Shown here piece by piece: positions 25,410-33,006 of a stretch of DNA of 40,497 nucleotides (its first letter is position 1; the number at the start of each line of letters is the position of its first letter). Under the pieces are notes generated by a model. It saw only the letters and a program-made list of their open reading frames with translations, did no database searches and was not told where the DNA came from. The translations under genes and the position numbers were made by a program. Source of the stretch: an uncultured Oscillospiraceae bacterium (GTDB lineage: Bacteria > Bacillota > Clostridia > Oscillospirales > Oscillospiraceae); the NCBI GenBank assembly GCA_934646005.1, contig CAKUED010000025.1, positions 1-40,497 of the forward strand. Direction: 5' to 3'.

Positions 25410-25438
25410 ATCATAGCAGCGGCGTCAGAATTTGTCAA
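25410..25438 (-). promoter_or_regulatory. Promoter of the 27-residue peptide gene
   Basis: On the minus strand TTGACA (25438-25433), 17 bp, TATGAT (25415-25410). The predicted 5' leader is about 75 bases and contains the GTAGGGTATCACA element. Confidence 0.75.
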
Positions 25439-25460
25439 TCCGTGCCGGTATTTGGGAGGC

Positions 25461-25489
25461 TTGACACACTGCGGGGTGCGGTGTAAGAT
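25461..25489 (+). promoter_or_regulatory. Promoter of the DUF362/ferredoxin gene
   Basis: TTGACA (25461-25466), 17 bp, TAAGAT (25484-25489). It reads away from the peptide gene's promoter, 22 bases from its -35. Confidence 0.7.
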
Positions 25490-25530
25490 AATATTATATA
25501 AAACGTTACAAAAGAGCAGGAGGTAGCGTA

Positions 25531-26640
25531 ATGTCCGTTTCCGATGTGTATTTTACCGATTTTCGCTGCAAGATCGGTCTGAATCAGCAAAAAAAGCTCG
25601 AGCGGCTGTGCATCGCGGCTGGGCTGGACAGCATTGATTTTGAAGGCAAATTTGTCGCCATCAAGCTCCACTTTGGCGAGCTGGGCAATCTTGCATACCT
25701 GCGCCCGAACTACGCCAAGACCGTCGCCGATCTGGTGCGTGCGCGGGGCGGGCTGCCGTTCCTCACCGACTGCAACACGCTCTACGTCGGCAGCCGCAAA
25801 AATGCGCTGGAGCATATGGACACCGCCTATACCAACGGCTTTTCGCCGTTCTCCACCGGCTGTCACGTCATCATCGCCGACGGTCTGAAGGGCTCGGACG
25901 ATGTGGAGGTGCCGGTCGCGGGCGGCGAATACTGCAAGACCGCCAGGATCGGTCGGGCGCTGATGGACGCCGACATCGTCATCTCGCTCACGCACTTCAA
26001 GGGGCATGAGGAGGCAGGCTTCGGCGGCACGCTCAAGAACCTCGGGATGGGCGGCGGCTCGCGCGCGGGCAAAATGGAGCAGCACTCCGACGGCAAGCCC
26101 TACGTCGATCAGGATGCCTGCATCGGCTGCGGCGCGTGCGCCCGGATCTGCGCCCATGACGCGCCGCAGATCGCAGACCACAGGTGTACCATCGACCATG
26201 CAAAATGCGTCGGCTGCGGGCGCTGCCTCGCCGTCTGCCCGAAGGACGCCGTCAAGCCGACGTTCGGCACATCGTTTGACCTTCTCAACTACAAGATCGC
26301 CGAGTATGCCAAGGCGGTGGTTGACGGCAGACCGTCGTTCCATATCTCCATCGTGCGCGACATCTCGCCCAACTGCGACTGCCACGCCGAAAACGACGTG
26401 CCCATCGTGCCGGACGTGGGGATGTTCGCCTCGTTTGACCCGGTGGCGCTGGATCTTGCCTGCGCCGAGGCGGTCAACCGCCAGCCCGTGCTGCCCGGCA
26501 GCGCGATCGACACGCCACACGGCGCACACGACTGCGACCGCCTGCACGCCGCGCACCCCGACACCCACTGGCATACTGCCATCGCCCACGGCGTCAAAAT
26601 CGGTCTCGGCAGCGACCAATACACCTTGCACACTGTCTGA
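25531..26640 (+). CDS. DUF362 protein with two 4Fe-4S clusters
   Basis: A 369-residue cytoplasmic iron-sulfur protein. The DUF362 domain occupies the first about 190 residues and the C-terminal part (KLHFGELGNLAYLRP, SLTHFKGHEEAGFGGTLKN). A bacterial ferredoxin unit is inserted with C197-IGC200-GAC203-ARIC207 and C226-VGC229-GRC232-LAVC236, enough for two 4Fe-4S clusters. The second cluster has the usual CP-type end. Family members are widespread in anaerobes; their reaction is not established, and electron transfer is the only safe statement. AGGAGG at 25518-25523 supports ATG 25531. A single gene with its own promoter and terminator. Confidence 0.88.
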   Translation: MSVSDVYFTDFRCKIGLNQQKKLERLCIAAGLDSIDFEGKFVAIKLHFGELGNLAYLRPNYAKTVADLVRARGGLPFLTDCNTLYVGSRKNALEHMDTAYTNGFSPFSTGCHVIIADGLKGSDDVEVPVAGGEYCKTARIGRALMDADIVISLTHFKGHEEAGFGGTLKNLGMGGGSRAGKMEQHSDGKPYVDQDACIGCGACARICAHDAPQIADHRCTIDHAKCVGCGRCLAVCPKDAVKPTFGTSFDLLNYKIAEYAKAVVDGRPSFHISIVRDISPNCDCHAENDVPIVPDVGMFASFDPVALDLACAEAVNRQPVLPGSAIDTPHGAHDCDRLHAAHPDTHWHTAIAHGVKIGLGSDQYTLHTV

Positions 26641-26651
26641 TTTCGCTTTCC

Positions 26652-26687
26652 AAGCCCCGCGCCATATGGCGCGGGGCTTTATATTTT
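26652..26687 (+). terminator. Terminator of the DUF362 gene
   Basis: AAGCCCCGCGCC (26652-26663) pairs perfectly with GGCGCGGGGCTT (26668-26679) around ATAT, followed by TATATTTT. Confidence 0.9.
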
Positions 26688-26760
26688 GACGATTTTTTGG
26701 ATGTGAGAAAGAAAAGATTTGTGCAAGCGCACGAGATTTTAAAATTGAGAAATTATGCTA

Positions 26761-26789
26761 TTGCAATTCGCAGCCTGCGGTGCTATCAT
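26761..26789 (+). promoter_or_regulatory. Promoter of the 70-residue membrane protein
   Basis: TTGCAA (26761-26766), 17 bp, TATCAT (26784-26789). Confidence 0.65.
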
Positions 26790-26817
26790 TCGGTCAACAC
26801 TTCGGAAAGGATGACGC

Positions 26818-27030
26818 ATGATGATGACTCGCAGCTTCGCTCAGAATATGAACGCATCCGCGCAGTCTGCCTGTGCGCCGTCTTTCTGCGCCGAAAACAA
26901 CTCCATTATGATTATTCTGGACGCCGCTCTGCTGGCGTCCATTTTTGTTGTACTGCTTTCCAGCCTGCTGCTGGGGAAAGAAAAAGTTGATACCGTTCCG
27001 GCGCGCTGTATGGCGTCCGTCCCCGCATAA
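26818..27030 (+). CDS. Small single-span membrane protein
   Basis: A 70-residue protein with one clear transmembrane helix at about 29-52 (SIMIILDAALLASIFVVLLS). A Cys-containing N-terminal segment (CAPSFCAE) precedes it, and a short charged tail (GKEKVDTVPARC) follows. GGAAAGGA at 26804-26811 lies before three tandem ATG codons (26818-26826), and a good promoter is present. A terminator follows directly, so it is a unit on its own or an attenuated leader of the permease operon. No known family recognised. Confidence 0.55.
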   Translation: MMMTRSFAQNMNASAQSACAPSFCAENNSIMIILDAALLASIFVVLLSSLLLGKEKVDTVPARCMASVPA

Positions 27031-27057
27031 GCGGAGCAGACACAAAAAAGTCCCCTC

Positions 27058-27091
27058 AGCGGCTTCGCCGGACGGCGAAGCCGCTTTTTTT
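27058..27091 (+). terminator. Terminator between small membrane protein and lactate permease
   Basis: AGCGGCTTCGCCG (27058-27070) pairs with CGGCGAAGCCGCT (27073-27085), followed by seven T. No obvious new promoter lies between it and 27156, so it may act as an attenuator for the permease operon. Confidence 0.85.
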
Positions 27092-27155
27092 GTTCTCCCC
27101 GCGCCCGCTGACGCGCCGCGCGTGCAGAAATAAATCAGAGAAAGCGAGAAACAAC

Positions 27156-28694
27156 ATGGAAGTCTTAAATTTTGTCATGGCACTCACACCGATCCTCTTC
27201 GTCCTGGTCGGGATCCTCTGCTTCAAGCAGCCCGCCAAACGGGTCGCGCCGCTGGCGCTGGTGTGGACGCTCATTCTGGCATTTACCTACTTTAACGTCA
27301 CCGGCGCGACGTTTGCGGAAAACGTCGCCGCGTTCGACCCGCTCGTCTGGAAGGGCGTCAAGGAGGGCTTTAAGATCGTGCTGATGGTGTTCGGCGCGTT
27401 CGTGATCCTGAATCTTCTGCGCGAGACCGGCGCGATCGAGGATGTGAAGGCGACCATCGCCCGTATCAGCGACGACCGCCGCGTGCAGGTCATCGTGATC
27501 GGCATGATGATGCCCATCTTCCTCGAGGGCGCGGCGGGCGCAGGCGCACCGGCTGCCATCGCGGCGCCGTTTCTGGTGGCGCTCGGCTTTGACCCGGTCA
27601 CGGCGGTCGCCATCGCGCTGCTGGGCGACGCAACGCCCGCCTCGTGGGGCGGCGCGGGTCTGACCACCATCAACGGCGGCGCGGCGCTGGTGGATGCAGG
27701 GCTCGCCACCGTCGCGCAGAACGCCGCGATGGTCGGACGCTTCCATATGTTCGGCGTGCTCATCATCCCGTTCATCATGACCTTCATGGCGTTCGGCAAA
27801 AAGGGCTTCAAGGGCGCTGTGCCGTACCTCACCTTTGCGGGCGTGAGCACCTGCCTTGTGATGTTTGCGCTGTCGAATTTCGTCGGCGCGGAGGTCACGT
27901 CGATGGGCACGGGTCTGATCTCGATGCTCCTGTCCGTTGCGTATGTGCGCGTCGTCGGCATCAAAACGCCGGAGGAATACCGCAACCGCAGTGAAAACAC
28001 GGTCCGGCATTACAGCTCGTTCCGCGCGATGTCGCCGTACATCTATATGCTCGTGCTCCTGCCCGTCATCCGCTACGGCTTCCCGGCGGTGGTGGAAAAC
28101 GGCTTCGCCGTGATGTGCACGTTCGGCTACATCGTCTGGGTGGACGTGGTCATTCTGCTTTGCGGTGTGCTCGGCGCGGTAACGCTGAAAGTGAAAAGCC
28201 GGACATATTTTGACGTCTGCCGCCGCACCATCTCGAATGTCGCCCCGGTCATGATCACCATGGGCAGCCTCCTGATCGTTGCGTACATCATGCAGTCGTC
28301 CAACACCGGCATGATGAATTTGCTGGCGACCGACATCGCCAGGGTCGTCGGGCGCTTCTATCCGGCGGCGGCGGTGCTCATCGGCTCGAGCGGCGCGTTC
28401 ATCACCGGCACGGGGCTTGGCTCGAACATCATGTTCGCGCAGATGCACATCGACGCAGCCGCGTCGCTCGGCATGAACCCCATCACCATCTTTGCCGGTC
28501 AGAACGCGGGCGCGTCGCTCGGCAACCTCATCTGCCCGAACAATACCGTCGCCGCCTGCGCAACGGTCGATGAGGTCGGCAACGAGGGCGCGGTCATGAA
28601 AAAGACGCTCAAGGCATTTGCAATCATCCTCGTTCTTTACATGGTGCTCGCCATGCTCTACACCTGCGTGCTGTTCCCGCACTTTGGTGCTTAA
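27156..28694 (+). CDS. lctP: L-lactate permease family transporter
   Basis: A 512-residue integral membrane protein of the lactate permease family, which moves lactate or other 2-hydroxyacids with protons. Many hydrophobic helices cover the length (e.g. VMALTPILFVLVGILCF, FVMDV-free loops, ILVLYMVLAMLYTCVLF at the end). Family signatures are MPIFLEGAAGAGAPAAIAAP, GDATPASWGG and GAFITGTGLGSNIMFAQ, with QNAGASLGNLICPNN near the end. The start at ATG 27156 (MEVLNFVMAL) has only a weak GCGAG site; the longer frame from 27090 overlaps the terminator. It heads an operon with a 2-hydroxyacid dehydrogenase and a branched-chain aminotransferase, so a branched 2-hydroxyacid such as 2-hydroxyisocaproate is a possible cargo. 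Confidence 0.9.
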   Translation: MEVLNFVMALTPILFVLVGILCFKQPAKRVAPLALVWTLILAFTYFNVTGATFAENVAAFDPLVWKGVKEGFKIVLMVFGAFVILNLLRETGAIEDVKATIARISDDRRVQVIVIGMMMPIFLEGAAGAGAPAAIAAPFLVALGFDPVTAVAIALLGDATPASWGGAGLTTINGGAALVDAGLATVAQNAAMVGRFHMFGVLIIPFIMTFMAFGKKGFKGAVPYLTFAGVSTCLVMFALSNFVGAEVTSMGTGLISMLLSVAYVRVVGIKTPEEYRNRSENTVRHYSSFRAMSPYIYMLVLLPVIRYGFPAVVENGFAVMCTFGYIVWVDVVILLCGVLGAVTLKVKSRTYFDVCRRTISNVAPVMITMGSLLIVAYIMQSSNTGMMNLLATDIARVVGRFYPAAAVLIGSSGAFITGTGLGSNIMFAQMHIDAAASLGMNPITIFAGQNAGASLGNLICPNNTVAACATVDEVGNEGAVMKKTLKAFAIILVLYMVLAMLYTCVLFPHFGA

Positions 28695-28739
28695 AGCTTG
28701 ATAAAATTGTAATTTTCGGTTGGAAAGGACTGTTTTGTT

Positions 28740-29690
28740 ATGACGAAAAAACGAGTTTTGGGTGTGATCGGTCTGGGTCATGTGGGCGCGCACGTCGCCT
28801 ACAGTCTGGCGGTGCAGGGCATCGCCGACGAGCTGGTGCTCGTCGATCAGAACGAGCAGAAGCTCAAAAGCGAGGTGCAGGATCTGCGTGACGCGGCGGC
28901 GTATCTGCCGCACCGCGTAACGGTCCGCGCGGGCGATTTTGCAGATCTCGGCGACTGCGACGTCATCGTCAACAGCGTGGGCAAAATTGAGCTGCTGCGC
29001 GGCACGCACGACCGCCTGACGGAGATGGATTTCACCGTCCCCGCCGTGCGCGGCTACGCCGAAAAGATCAAACGCAGCGGCTTTGACGGCGTGCTCATCA
29101 ACATCACGAACCCCTGTGACATCGTCACGCGCGAGCTGGCGCTCGGTCTGGGGCTGCCGCGCGGGCGCGTGTTCGGCACGGGCACGGGGCTGGACACCTC
29201 GCGGCTTCTCAGCGCGCTTGCCCGTCAGACCGGCATCGACCACAAGTCCATCACCTGCTATATGCTCGGCGAGCACGGCAACCTCCAATTTGCGCCGTGG
29301 TCGTGCGTGAGCTTCCGCGGCGTGCCGCTGGACGTGTGGGCAGAGCGCGACGAGCGCTTCCGCTTTGACCGCCCGGCGCTGCAAAAGGAGTCGATCGGCG
29401 GCGGCTGGGTGACGTTCTCCGGCAAGTACTGCACCGAATACGGCATCGCCACCACCGCCGCGCGCATGGCGCACATCGTGCTGCACGATGAAAAGGCGAT
29501 CATGCCCGCCAGCGCCGAGCTGTGCGGCGAATACGGCGAGACGGGTCTGTTCGCGGGCGTGCCGTGCGTCCTCGGCGCAAACGGCGTGGAGCAGGTCGTG
29601 GAGCTGCCGCTGACGGCGGAGGAACAGCAGACCTTCCACGACTGCTGCGACGGCATCCGCAAGAATATGGAACATCTGAAGGACCTTTAA
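28740..29690 (+). CDS. L-2-hydroxyacid dehydrogenase (L-2-hydroxyisocaproate type)
   Basis: A 316-residue NAD-dependent enzyme of the lactate/malate dehydrogenase superfamily. GLGHVGAHVA at 11-20 and V35-D36 bind NAD. NPCD at 124-127, R155 and H179 (in GEHGN) are the substrate and catalytic residues. The substrate loop (GKIELLRGTHDRLTEM, 81-96) differs from the QKPGETR of lactate dehydrogenases, and with GEHGN, QFAPWS and GTGTGLDTSRL resembles L-2-hydroxyisocaproate dehydrogenase of lactobacilli as I remember it. Likely reaction: 2-oxoisocaproate or a similar branched oxoacid to the L-2-hydroxyacid. GGAAAGGA lies about 9 bases before ATG. It is between lctP (45 bases) and ilvE (18 bases). Plain lactate cannot be excluded. 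Confidence 0.85.
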   Translation: MTKKRVLGVIGLGHVGAHVAYSLAVQGIADELVLVDQNEQKLKSEVQDLRDAAAYLPHRVTVRAGDFADLGDCDVIVNSVGKIELLRGTHDRLTEMDFTVPAVRGYAEKIKRSGFDGVLINITNPCDIVTRELALGLGLPRGRVFGTGTGLDTSRLLSALARQTGIDHKSITCYMLGEHGNLQFAPWSCVSFRGVPLDVWAERDERFRFDRPALQKESIGGGWVTFSGKYCTEYGIATTAARMAHIVLHDEKAIMPASAELCGEYGETGLFAGVPCVLGANGVEQVVELPLTAEEQQTFHDCCDGIRKNMEHLKDL

Positions 29691-29708
29691 TAAACAGGAG
29701 GCGTTTTT

Positions 29709-30770
29709 ATGAACATCACTGTGACCAAAAATCCGCATCCCGGCAAGCTGCCGCCCGCCGATCAGCTCGGCTTCGGCACAGTTTTTACGGATCATATGTT
29801 TGTTATGGACTACACCGAGGGGCAGGGCTGGCATGACGCGCGCATCGTACCCTACGGTCCGATCAGCGTCTCGCCCGCCGCGAGCGTGCTGCATTACGGC
29901 ACGGAGGTCTTTGAGGGGCTCAAGGCGTACCGCACGCCGGACGGCGGCGTGCAGCTCTTCCGCCCGTGGGAGAATGTGGCGCGCCTGAACCGCTCGTGCG
30001 ACCGTCTGGGCTTGCCGCAGATCGACCCCGACGACGGCTTGCAGGCGATCAAGCGCCTCGTGGACGTGGACCGCGACTGGGTCCCGAACGACCCCGGCAC
30101 GTCGCTCTACATCCGCCCCTTCCTCTTCTCGACCGACCCGACGCTTGCCCTGCACGGCGTGCATGAAGCGATGTTCGTCGTCATCCTCTCGCCGTCCGGC
30201 AGCTACTTTAAGGACGGTCTCACGCCCGTTCCCATCATGGTGGAGACGGAGGACGTGCGCGCCGTACGCGGCGGCACGGGCGAGGCAAAGTGCGGCGGCA
30301 ACTACGCGGCGGCAAACCGCGCGGGCGACAAGGCGATCGAAAAGGGCTTTTCGCAGGTGCTGTGGCTCGACGGCGTGGAGCGCAAATATGTCGAAGAGGG
30401 CGGCGGCATGAACGTCATGTTTAAGATAAACGGCACGGTCGTCACGCCGATGCTCACCGGCTCTATTCTGCGCGGCGTGACGCGCAAGTCCTGCATCGAG
30501 CTGCTGAAAAGCTGGGGTGTCCCGGTGGAGGAGCGGCTGCTCAGCGTGGACGAGCTGTTTGACGCGGCGCAAAGCGGCGCGCTGGAGGAAGCCTGGTGCG
30601 TCGGCACGGCGGCGGTCATCTCGCCCATCGGCGAGCTCGCCTGGGGCAAGCGCGACTACAAGGTAAACGAAGGCAGGATCGGCGCGCTCTCGCAAAAGCT
30701 CTACGACGAGCTGACCGGCATCCAGTGGGGCACAAAGCCCGACCCGTTCGGATGGACGTGCAAAGTGTAA
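29709..30770 (+). CDS. ilvE: Branched-chain amino acid aminotransferase
   Basis: A 353-residue PLP enzyme (fold type IV) exchanging amino groups between Leu/Ile/Val and 2-oxoglutarate. PLP binds K194 in GEAKCGGNYAAANRA. VLHYGTEVFEGLKAYR and LYIRPFLFSTD form the substrate pocket. EEGGGMNVMF and GSILRGVTRKS hold the PLP phosphate. Length matches the eukaryote-like longer branch. AGGAGG about 8 bases before the ATG supports the start. It is the last gene of the lctP operon and supplies the 2-oxoacid for the dehydrogenase in the catabolic direction. The hairpin at 30785-30810 can end the transcript. Confidence 0.93.
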   Translation: MNITVTKNPHPGKLPPADQLGFGTVFTDHMFVMDYTEGQGWHDARIVPYGPISVSPAASVLHYGTEVFEGLKAYRTPDGGVQLFRPWENVARLNRSCDRLGLPQIDPDDGLQAIKRLVDVDRDWVPNDPGTSLYIRPFLFSTDPTLALHGVHEAMFVVILSPSGSYFKDGLTPVPIMVETEDVRAVRGGTGEAKCGGNYAAANRAGDKAIEKGFSQVLWLDGVERKYVEEGGGMNVMFKINGTVVTPMLTGSILRGVTRKSCIELLKSWGVPVEERLLSVDELFDAAQSGALEEAWCVGTAAVISPIGELAWGKRDYKVNEGRIGALSQKLYDELTGIQWGTKPDPFGWTCKV

Positions 30771-30782
30771 GCAAAGCAAAAA

Positions 30783-31215
30783 CACGCGGGAGGGGCAAGC
30801 CCCTCCCGCGCGGTACGATGTTGCAAATCCAGATGCACCAATGCAAACACGCGCGCACCCGTAGGGGCGGACGACCCTGTCCGCCCGGCGGCACAGACCC
30901 GCAAACACGGATGCACCAATGCGAATCCGCACAACGTTTGTAGGGGTCGATGCCGCGCTCTCCCCGCACGGGGCATGTCCGATTTGACGAAACGTTGCGG
31001 CAAACCCGTAATTGCCCAACGGGCGGACAGGGTCGTCCGCCCCTACAGGGTGTTGTGCGGTTTTGCCGATGGTACGGTGCAATTTTGCAATTGCATTCTG
31101 CCGGGTCGATGTGGGCATCGACCCCTACGGACATTTTGCATTGTCGCCGTCTGTTGTGCGTTTTCGATTGTGCATCCTGCGCGGGCGGGGCAAGCCCTGC
31201 CCCTACGTTACGGTT
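30783..31215 (+). repeat. Composite hairpin repeat, copy 2, including a terminator hairpin
   Basis: Starts with a perfect hairpin CGCGGGAGGGG-CAAG-CCCCTCCCGCG (30785-30810) that probably ends the ilvE transcript. Then follow the same modules as copy 1 in the same order: GTAGGGGCGGAC...GTCCGCC, GTAGGGGTCGATG..., GGGCGGACAGGGTCGTCCGCCC with CTAC, GGTGCAATT...AATTGCA, GGGTCGATGTGGGCATCGACCC with CTAC, and a final GGGCGGGGCAAGCCCTGCCC with CTAC. Between 31216 and 31296 nothing else is recognised. Confidence 0.8.
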
Positions 31216-31296
31216 AAGGACGGCATTTTAGCTGCTTTTAGTCGAATATCACAGAAATCTAACAAAATTTTTGGATTTCTTGGGCAAAATAAACGC

Positions 31297-31325
31297 TTGC
31301 AATTTGCGGGGCGTGCCTTTATAAT
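31297..31325 (+). promoter_or_regulatory. Promoter of the 25-residue peptide / uracil permease leader
   Basis: TTGCAA (31297-31302), 17 bp, TATAAT (31320-31325). Confidence 0.8.
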
Positions 31326-31356
31326 GGGGCAAGCAAATGCGAGGGAGGTACGCGCC

Positions 31357-31434
31357 ATGAAATTTGTCTGCATGAGCAAGCTCAAGTCCATGACGGCGTA
31401 TCTGTTCCTTTTTGAGGATACTGTTTCCATTTGA
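31357..31434 (+). CDS. 25-residue peptide, probable leader peptide
   Basis: A 25-codon ORF (MKFVCMSKLK..., ending FLFEDTVSI) with a perfect ribosome site, GAGGGAGG at 31341-31348, and a consensus promoter. The TGA stop (31432-31434) overlaps the first arm of a terminator with eight T, and a uracil permease gene begins 76 bases after that terminator. This is the geometry of a transcription-attenuation leader peptide, in which a ribosome close behind the polymerase blocks the terminator, as in the E. coli pyrBI leader. It could also be an independent small membrane-active peptide (central AYLFLF). I recognise no family. Confidence 0.6.
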   Translation: MKFVCMSKLKSMTAYLFLFEDTVSI

Positions 31435-31462
31435 CCGATGTTTTTTCATCGGTCTTTTTTTT
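31433..31462 (+). terminator. Terminator/attenuator ahead of uracil permease
   Basis: GACCGATG (31433-31440), a loop of six T, CATCGGTC (31447-31454), then eight T (31455-31462). The stem begins within the leader ORF stop codon. A TATAAT at 31507-31512 downstream lacks a clear -35. Confidence 0.88.
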
Positions 31463-31537
31463 CGGGCAAAAGCAGCCCGAAGCTGAATGCGTTGGTAAGT
31501 AAATTTTATAATATGTCACGAAAGAGAGGAAAATGTC

Positions 31538-32869
31538 ATGAAGAAAGAACTCGGACATGATGCCATCTACGACGCGCGAACGCTGGGCGTTCCGCGGATG
31601 CTGCTGCTGGGTCTGCAGCACCTGTTCGCCATGTTCGGCGCGACCGTCCTTGTCCCCATCCTGGTGCAGGGCTACGGGCTGCCGCTGAGCATCCAGACCA
31701 CGCTCCTGTTCGCCGGCCTCGGCACGCTGCTGTTCCATGTGTGCACCAAGCTCAAGGTCCCCGCGTTCCTCGGCTCATCCTTCGCCTTCCTCGGCGGCTT
31801 CTCCACCGTCGCCACCATGCCCGCCTACGAGGGGCTTGACCCGCAGGTCAAGCTCTCCTACGCACTCGGCGGCGTTGTAGTCGCGGGTCTGCTGTACCTC
31901 GTGCTGGCGCTCCTCTTCAAGGTCCTGGGCGCAAAGAAAGTCATGCGCTTCTTCCCGCCGATCGTCACCGGCCCGATGATCATCCTCATCGGTCTGAACC
32001 TCTCCGGCTCTGCCATCCAGAACGCACAGACCTGCTGGTGGCTGGCTCTGGTCGCCATCGCCATCATCGTGGTCGCCAACATCTGGGGCAAGGGCATGAT
32101 CAAGATCATCCCGATCCTGCTCGGCGTCGTCGGCAGCTACATCGTGGCAGTCATCGCCGGCAAGGTGGACTTCACCGGCGTCAAGGACGCGAGCTTCTTC
32201 GGTATTCAGCAGTTCGTCATCGCAAAGTTTGACATCTCCGCCATCCTCGTCATGGCGCCCATCGCCATCGCCGCCATGATGGAGCACATCGGCGACATCT
32301 CCGCTATCTCCTCCACCACCGGCAAGAACTTCATCGAAGACCCGGGTCTGCATCGCACGCTCGTCGGCGACGGTCTGGCAACGGCGCTCGCCGGTATGTT
32401 CGGCGGTCCTGCCAACACGACCTACGGCGAAAACACCGGCGTCCTCGCCCTCTCCAAGGTCTACGATCCGCGTGTGGTGCGCCTGGCTGCCATCTACGCC
32501 ATCGTCCTCTCCTTCTCCCCGAAGTTTGACGCACTGGTCGGCTCGATCCCCTCGGCAGTCGTCGGCGGCGTGAGCTTCATCCTCTACGGCATGATCTCCG
32601 CAGTCGGTGTGCGCAACGTGGTCGAGAACAAGGTCGATCTCACCAAGTCCCGCAACCTCATCATCGCGGCTGTCATCTTCGTCAGCGGTCTGGGCTTCAG
32701 CTCGGTCGGCGGCATCACCTTCGCCATCGGCAGCGCGACGGTCACCCTGTCGGGTCTGGCTATCGCGGCGCTGTGCGGCGTCATCCTCAACGCCATCCTG
32801 CCCGGCAACGACTACGAGTTCGGCAAGAGCGTCGAGGCGGACAAGAGCGCCGACTTCGGCACCTACTAA
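31538..32869 (+). CDS. uraA: Uracil permease (NCS2 family)
   Basis: A 443-residue membrane transporter with about 14 helices, importing uracil with protons. Motifs: GLQHLFAMFGATVLVPIL near the start, AFLGSSFAFLGGF, MMEHIGDISAISSTTGKNF and GPANTTYGENTGVLALSKVYDP. The Glu of MEHIG and of YGENTG correspond to the substrate-binding glutamates known in UraA. This pattern fits the uracil branch better than xanthine/urate permeases. GAGAGGA lies 7-13 bases before the ATG. The leader peptide and terminator upstream suggest attenuation by pyrimidine supply, and adenine deaminase and other salvage genes are nearby but not linked. A terminator follows. Confidence 0.92.
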   Translation: MKKELGHDAIYDARTLGVPRMLLLGLQHLFAMFGATVLVPILVQGYGLPLSIQTTLLFAGLGTLLFHVCTKLKVPAFLGSSFAFLGGFSTVATMPAYEGLDPQVKLSYALGGVVVAGLLYLVLALLFKVLGAKKVMRFFPPIVTGPMIILIGLNLSGSAIQNAQTCWWLALVAIAIIVVANIWGKGMIKIIPILLGVVGSYIVAVIAGKVDFTGVKDASFFGIQQFVIAKFDISAILVMAPIAIAAMMEHIGDISAISSTTGKNFIEDPGLHRTLVGDGLATALAGMFGGPANTTYGENTGVLALSKVYDPRVVRLAAIYAIVLSFSPKFDALVGSIPSAVVGGVSFILYGMISAVGVRNVVENKVDLTKSRNLIIAAVIFVSGLGFSSVGGITFAIGSATVTLSGLAIAALCGVILNAILPGNDYEFGKSVEADKSADFGTY

Positions 32870-32898
32870 TTGATCGGGATCGCAAAATAAGGATCGTA

Positions 32899-32929
32899 AC
32901 CCCGCCCTTCAGTCGAAGGGCGGGGTCTT
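32899..32929 (+). terminator. Hairpin after uracil permease
   Basis: ACCCCGCCCTTC (32899-32910) pairs perfectly with GAAGGGCGGGGT (32915-32926) around AGTC. The following T-run is poor (CTTAC), so termination may be partial. Confidence 0.7.
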
Positions 32930-32944
32930 ACAACTTTCGTGAGC

Positions 32945-32973
32945 TTGCTTTTTTTCGGGATGTTGTGTATTAT
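32945..32973 (+). promoter_or_regulatory. Promoter of the nucleotidyltransferase-fructokinase pair
   Basis: TTGCTT (32945-32950), 17 bp, TATTAT (32968-32973). Confidence 0.6.
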
Positions 32974-33006
32974 GGAGATAACAACAAAAGGGGAGAGGTG
33001 CGCGTT

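Noticed and set aside
25191..25526. Plus-strand ORF of 111 codons over the toxin-antitoxin locus
   Set aside because: No ribosome site, no recognisable fold, and it crosses two promoters and a terminator that read in other directions.
27165..31118. Open frame of 1317 codons on the minus strand
   Set aside because: It runs antisense through lctP, the dehydrogenase and ilvE, all of which have clear family motifs on the plus strand.
31216..31537. Purine riboswitch or PyrR site before the permease
   Set aside because: I found no purine aptamer core and no convincing PyrR-binding antiterminator; a leader ORF with terminator explains the region better.
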